DNA of 6,396 bases from JBBIRM01 sp037441765 (GTDB lineage: Bacteria > Desulfobacterota > BSN033 > UBA1163). Of this stretch, positions 4,061 to 6,396 are shown piece after piece. Location of the stretch: the NCBI GenBank assembly GCA_037441765.1, contig JBBIRM010000169.1:1-6396 (forward strand), read 5' to 3'. The notes under the pieces were generated by a model, which was given only the letters and a program-made list of their open reading frames with translations, had not been told where the DNA came from and did no database searches. Position numbers and translations under genes: made by a program. Within the stretch, counting starts at the first letter, position 1. Every line of letters begins with the position of its first letter.

Positions 4061-6396
4061 TTACATCTTTTCCTTCAATTCCATGGCCTCGGAGACTAAC
4101 TGGATGACCTGATCGAACTCAAATGGCTTACAGACAACCAGATCAATCCCGTTCTCATTCATCCTTTCCCTATTCAACTCCATTCCCCACCCTGTGATCA
4201 TCGCCACTGGGACCTTCGGATCGATCCCCTTTAGGGTTCTTCCCACCTCCCAACCCGAAATCTTTGGCATCCCAAGGTCAGTAAAGACAAGATCGAATTT
4301 CTCATTTTTAAATCGCTCAATCCCCTCCTCACCATCTGAGGCAACCACCACCTGATGGCCCTTGGCCCTCAACATCTTCGAGAGAATCTCTCTGACAGAA
4401 CTCTCATCATCGATCACAAGGATCTTCGCAGAGGGTGCCTCTTGGGGAATAGGTTTATCCTCTTTTTCCTTCTTCTCCTCTTCATATCCAATGGGGAGAT
4501 GAATGATGAAGGTAGTCCCCTTCCCAACCTCGCTCTCAATGAGGATCTCTCCTCCATGCCGTTTGACAATCCCAAACGAAACGCTCATTCCAAGGCCAGA
4601 ATTGGTCACCCCTTTGGTCGTGAAAAATGGGTCAAAAATTCTCTTTTTAACCTCATCGGTCATCCCGATCCCTGTATCGGCAATCCTCATCTCAACCCAT
4701 TCATCCGTCTGGGGGTGAGTGGAAATTGTAATCTTTCCTCCCCGAGGCATGGCATCCACTGCATTAAAAATAATATTGGTTAAAACCTCCCTCAATTCAG
4801 AAGGGTTTCCCATGATCAAGGGAATCTCTGACAATTGGTGGATGCATTCTATTTGAATCCCTCTTTCCTGGGCTTGATCCTTCCATCTGGGTTGGGTGAT
4901 CGCTATCACATCCTTGATCAGGTCGTTAAGAGAAAGAAGGGTAAATTCTTTATCCCTTCTCATCCCGGTAAATTCTTGAATCCTTCGGACGGTCTCTGCC
5001 CCATCCTTGGCAGAGCGTTCAATTGTCCTCAGCCGTTCACGAATCTCATCTCCGCTGAGGTGGTCTAATTGATGAAGGAGGAGTTGAATGTTTCCGAGGA
5101 TGACCGCCAAAACATTATTGAAATCGTGAGCCACTCCGCTTGCCATCTCACCCATGGCCCTTAACTTTTCAGCCTGAATGATCTGATCCTGAGCCTGTTT
5201 CAAATCTTGAAGGGTCTGCTTAAGATCGGAGAAGAGTTGAGCATTCTCAATCGAAATGCTCATCTGGCTGGCAAAGGAGGAGAGGACTCTCAGATCCTCC
5301 TGATCGAAACCCCTCGGTTCAACCGTCTCAATATTCAGCACCCCAATTACCTCATCCCTTACCTTGAGAGGGAAGGCAGCCTCTGATTGGACTTCTGGAG
5401 AAAGATTGATATAATGGATATCCTTTGACACCTCAGGCGCATAATAGGGCTCACCTGTCTTTGCTACCTGACCAACAATCCCGTCCACTCCTACCTTAAA
5501 TCTTCTGTCCTTAACCTCTTCAGGATTCCTTCCGATCACCTGTCTTATATATAGTTCGTCCCGCTCCTTGTCTAAAAGGAGGATGGAGCAGATGGCATAG
5601 CCCCATCGCTCTTTAAGAATTTCCAGGGACTTTTTTAGAAGTTCATCGAGGTCAAGGGTAGAGGAAAGAGTCTTTCCTACCTCATGAAGGATCGTCAATT
5701 GTTTAATCTTCGCCAAGGACTCTTCATAGAGTATTGCATTTCCAATGGCAATGGCTGCCTGATTGGCAAAGTTGAAAAGGAGATCGATCTCTTTTTGTTC
5801 AAAATGTTTATCCGGATTTGTCGTTCCAACAGCCATTGCACCAATGACCATTTCTCTTACGATCAAGGGAACGCCCACTACTTCTTTAAAATGGTAGTCC
5901 TCTAACTCCCTCCGCCGATTTGGATGATGCTCATAATCTGAATAAAGGACCGGCACCTTTCTTCTCAATACATCCGCTAAGACCCCCTGAATGGATGGGT
6001 TTATTTCTGTCCCGATCAGAGATTCCGGTAAACCGTGGACAATGGCAATGGAGTAATTCTGTCTCTGATCGTTCCAGAGTGCAATGTCTCCTCCCTTAAC
6101 CTCTAAGAGGTTGACTGCGCTTTCAATGATCTTTTGAAGAATAACTTTTAATTCGAGTCGGGATGCAATCTCCTGACTGATGGAGTAGAGGGTTGTCTGT
6201 TCTTTCAAGCGCTTCACATTCTCAGTATAGAGGAAGGCCCTCTCCATCGCCCCACTTATGATTTGACCGATGGAATTATAAAGATTCTTCTCAAAGTGAG
6301 TGTATCGATAAACTTCCTTCCTGGCGATGTTTATAGTTCCATAGATTCTGTCTCTTGATTTCAATGGAATTACCGCAAGGGACTTCAACCCCTCCT
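4061..6396 (-). CDS. Hybrid sensor histidine kinase, triple GAF plus C-terminal receiver, N-terminus missing
   Basis: Signal-transduction kinase; the visible part has no membrane segment and is probably cytoplasmic. The frame runs off the right edge, so 775 residues is a minimum. Numbering from the Leu codon TTG at 6388-6386: end of a GAF domain (1-55), second GAF (about 78-220), third GAF (about 245-385), coiled-coil linker (385-410), then HisKA with GEMASGVAHDFNN and phospho-accepting His421. The HATPase has its N box at NIIFNAVDA (Asn542), G1 at DTGIGM (571-576), F box at IFDPFFTTK and G2 at GLGM (598-601). The HDFNN H-box fits the HPK4 class. An acidic linker (635-650) leads to a receiver with Asp660/Asp661, phospho-acceptor Asp704, Thr732 and Lys754. 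All catalytic residues are present. GAF2 contains no Cys and GAF3 has no cGMP-type NKFDE motif, so ligands are unknown. No Hpt or output partner is in the window. Confidence 0.95.
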   Translation of the reverse strand, partial: EGLKSLAVIPLKSRDRIYGTINIARKEVYRYTHFEKNLYNSIGQIISGAMERAFLYTENVKRLKEQTTLYSISQEIASRLELKVILQKIIESAVNLLEVKGGDIALWNDQRQNYSIAIVHGLPESLIGTEINPSIQGVLADVLRRKVPVLYSDYEHHPNRRRELEDYHFKEVVGVPLIVREMVIGAMAVGTTNPDKHFEQKEIDLLFNFANQAAIAIGNAILYEESLAKIKQLTILHEVGKTLSSTLDLDELLKKSLEILKERWGYAICSILLLDKERDELYIRQVIGRNPEEVKDRRFKVGVDGIVGQVAKTGEPYYAPEVSKDIHYINLSPEVQSEAAFPLKVRDEVIGVLNIETVEPRGFDQEDLRVLSSFASQMSISIENAQLFSDLKQTLQDLKQAQDQIIQAEKLRAMGEMASGVAHDFNNVLAVILGNIQLLLHQLDHLSGDEIRERLRTIERSAKDGAETVRRIQEFTGMRRDKEFTLLSLNDLIKDVIAITQPRWKDQAQERGIQIECIHQLSEIPLIMGNPSELREVLTNIIFNAVDAMPRGGKITISTHPQTDEWVEMRIADTGIGMTDEVKKRIFDPFFTTKGVTNSGLGMSVSFGIVKRHGGEILIESEVGKGTTFIIHLPIGYEEEKKEKEDKPIPQEAPSAKILVIDDESSVREILSKMLRAKGHQVVVASDGEEGIERFKNEKFDLVFTDLGMPKISGWEVGRTLKGIDPKVPVAMITGWGMELNRERMNENGIDLVVCKPFEFDQVIQLVSEAMELKEKM

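Noticed and set aside
6386..6396. TTG start codon at 6388-6386 with AGGAGG just upstream on the minus strand, suggesting a complete kinase gene
   Set aside because: The frame stays open to the window edge (Glu-Gly before the Leu), the residues fit the interior of a GAF domain, and AGGAGG would be only 2 nt from TTG. The gene is truncated by the window, and this TTG is an internal Leu codon.

Overview
The window holds chromosomal DNA of a mid-GC bacterium with five protein genes: two housekeeping/stress genes, a glycolytic gene, a membrane redox-type gene and a large sensory kinase. Two of them run off the ends. The stringent-response gene beside a four-cysteine bL28 gene, a membrane protein carrying a CxxCH haem site, a PFK of the type with Lys at the PKTIDND site, and a multi-GAF HisKA-type hybrid kinase together suggest an anaerobic or metagenome-derived member of Desulfobacterota (Deltaproteobacteria) or a neighbouring phylum. 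That placement is inference from gene content and style, not a search result.

Layout. 1-1301 (+): C-terminal two thirds of a bifunctional-type RelA/SpoT homologue (end of the synthetase domain, TGS, helical, Cys-rich and ACT domains). 1309-1500 (-): rpmB, ribosomal protein bL28, convergent with rsh and only 7 nt from its stop. 1501-1955: a 455-nt divergent intergenic region. It carries a strong sigma70-type promoter toward pfkA, a weaker candidate toward rpmB, and four REP-like hairpins with GTAG/GTAA heads arranged as two inverted pairs. 1956-3050 (+): 6-phosphofructokinase. 3082-4017 (+): a membrane protein fusing a c-type haem motif, a CopD-like membrane domain and a cytochrome b5-like domain; it probably shares a transcript with pfkA. 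4061-6396 (-): a soluble-looking GAF-GAF-GAF-HisKA-HATPase-receiver hybrid histidine kinase, missing its N-terminus at the window edge.

How the parts relate. rsh and rpmB both belong to growth-rate and translation control. pfkA and the cytochrome-like gene lie in one orientation with no terminator between them, but no biochemical link can be read from sequence alone. The kinase is convergent with that pair and is probably an independent unit. No complete new defence or mobile system is visible. The most distinctive items are the REP-like pairs, with a compensatory stem change and one pair lying inside the predicted pfkA leader, and the three-part haem/CopD/b5 fusion protein.
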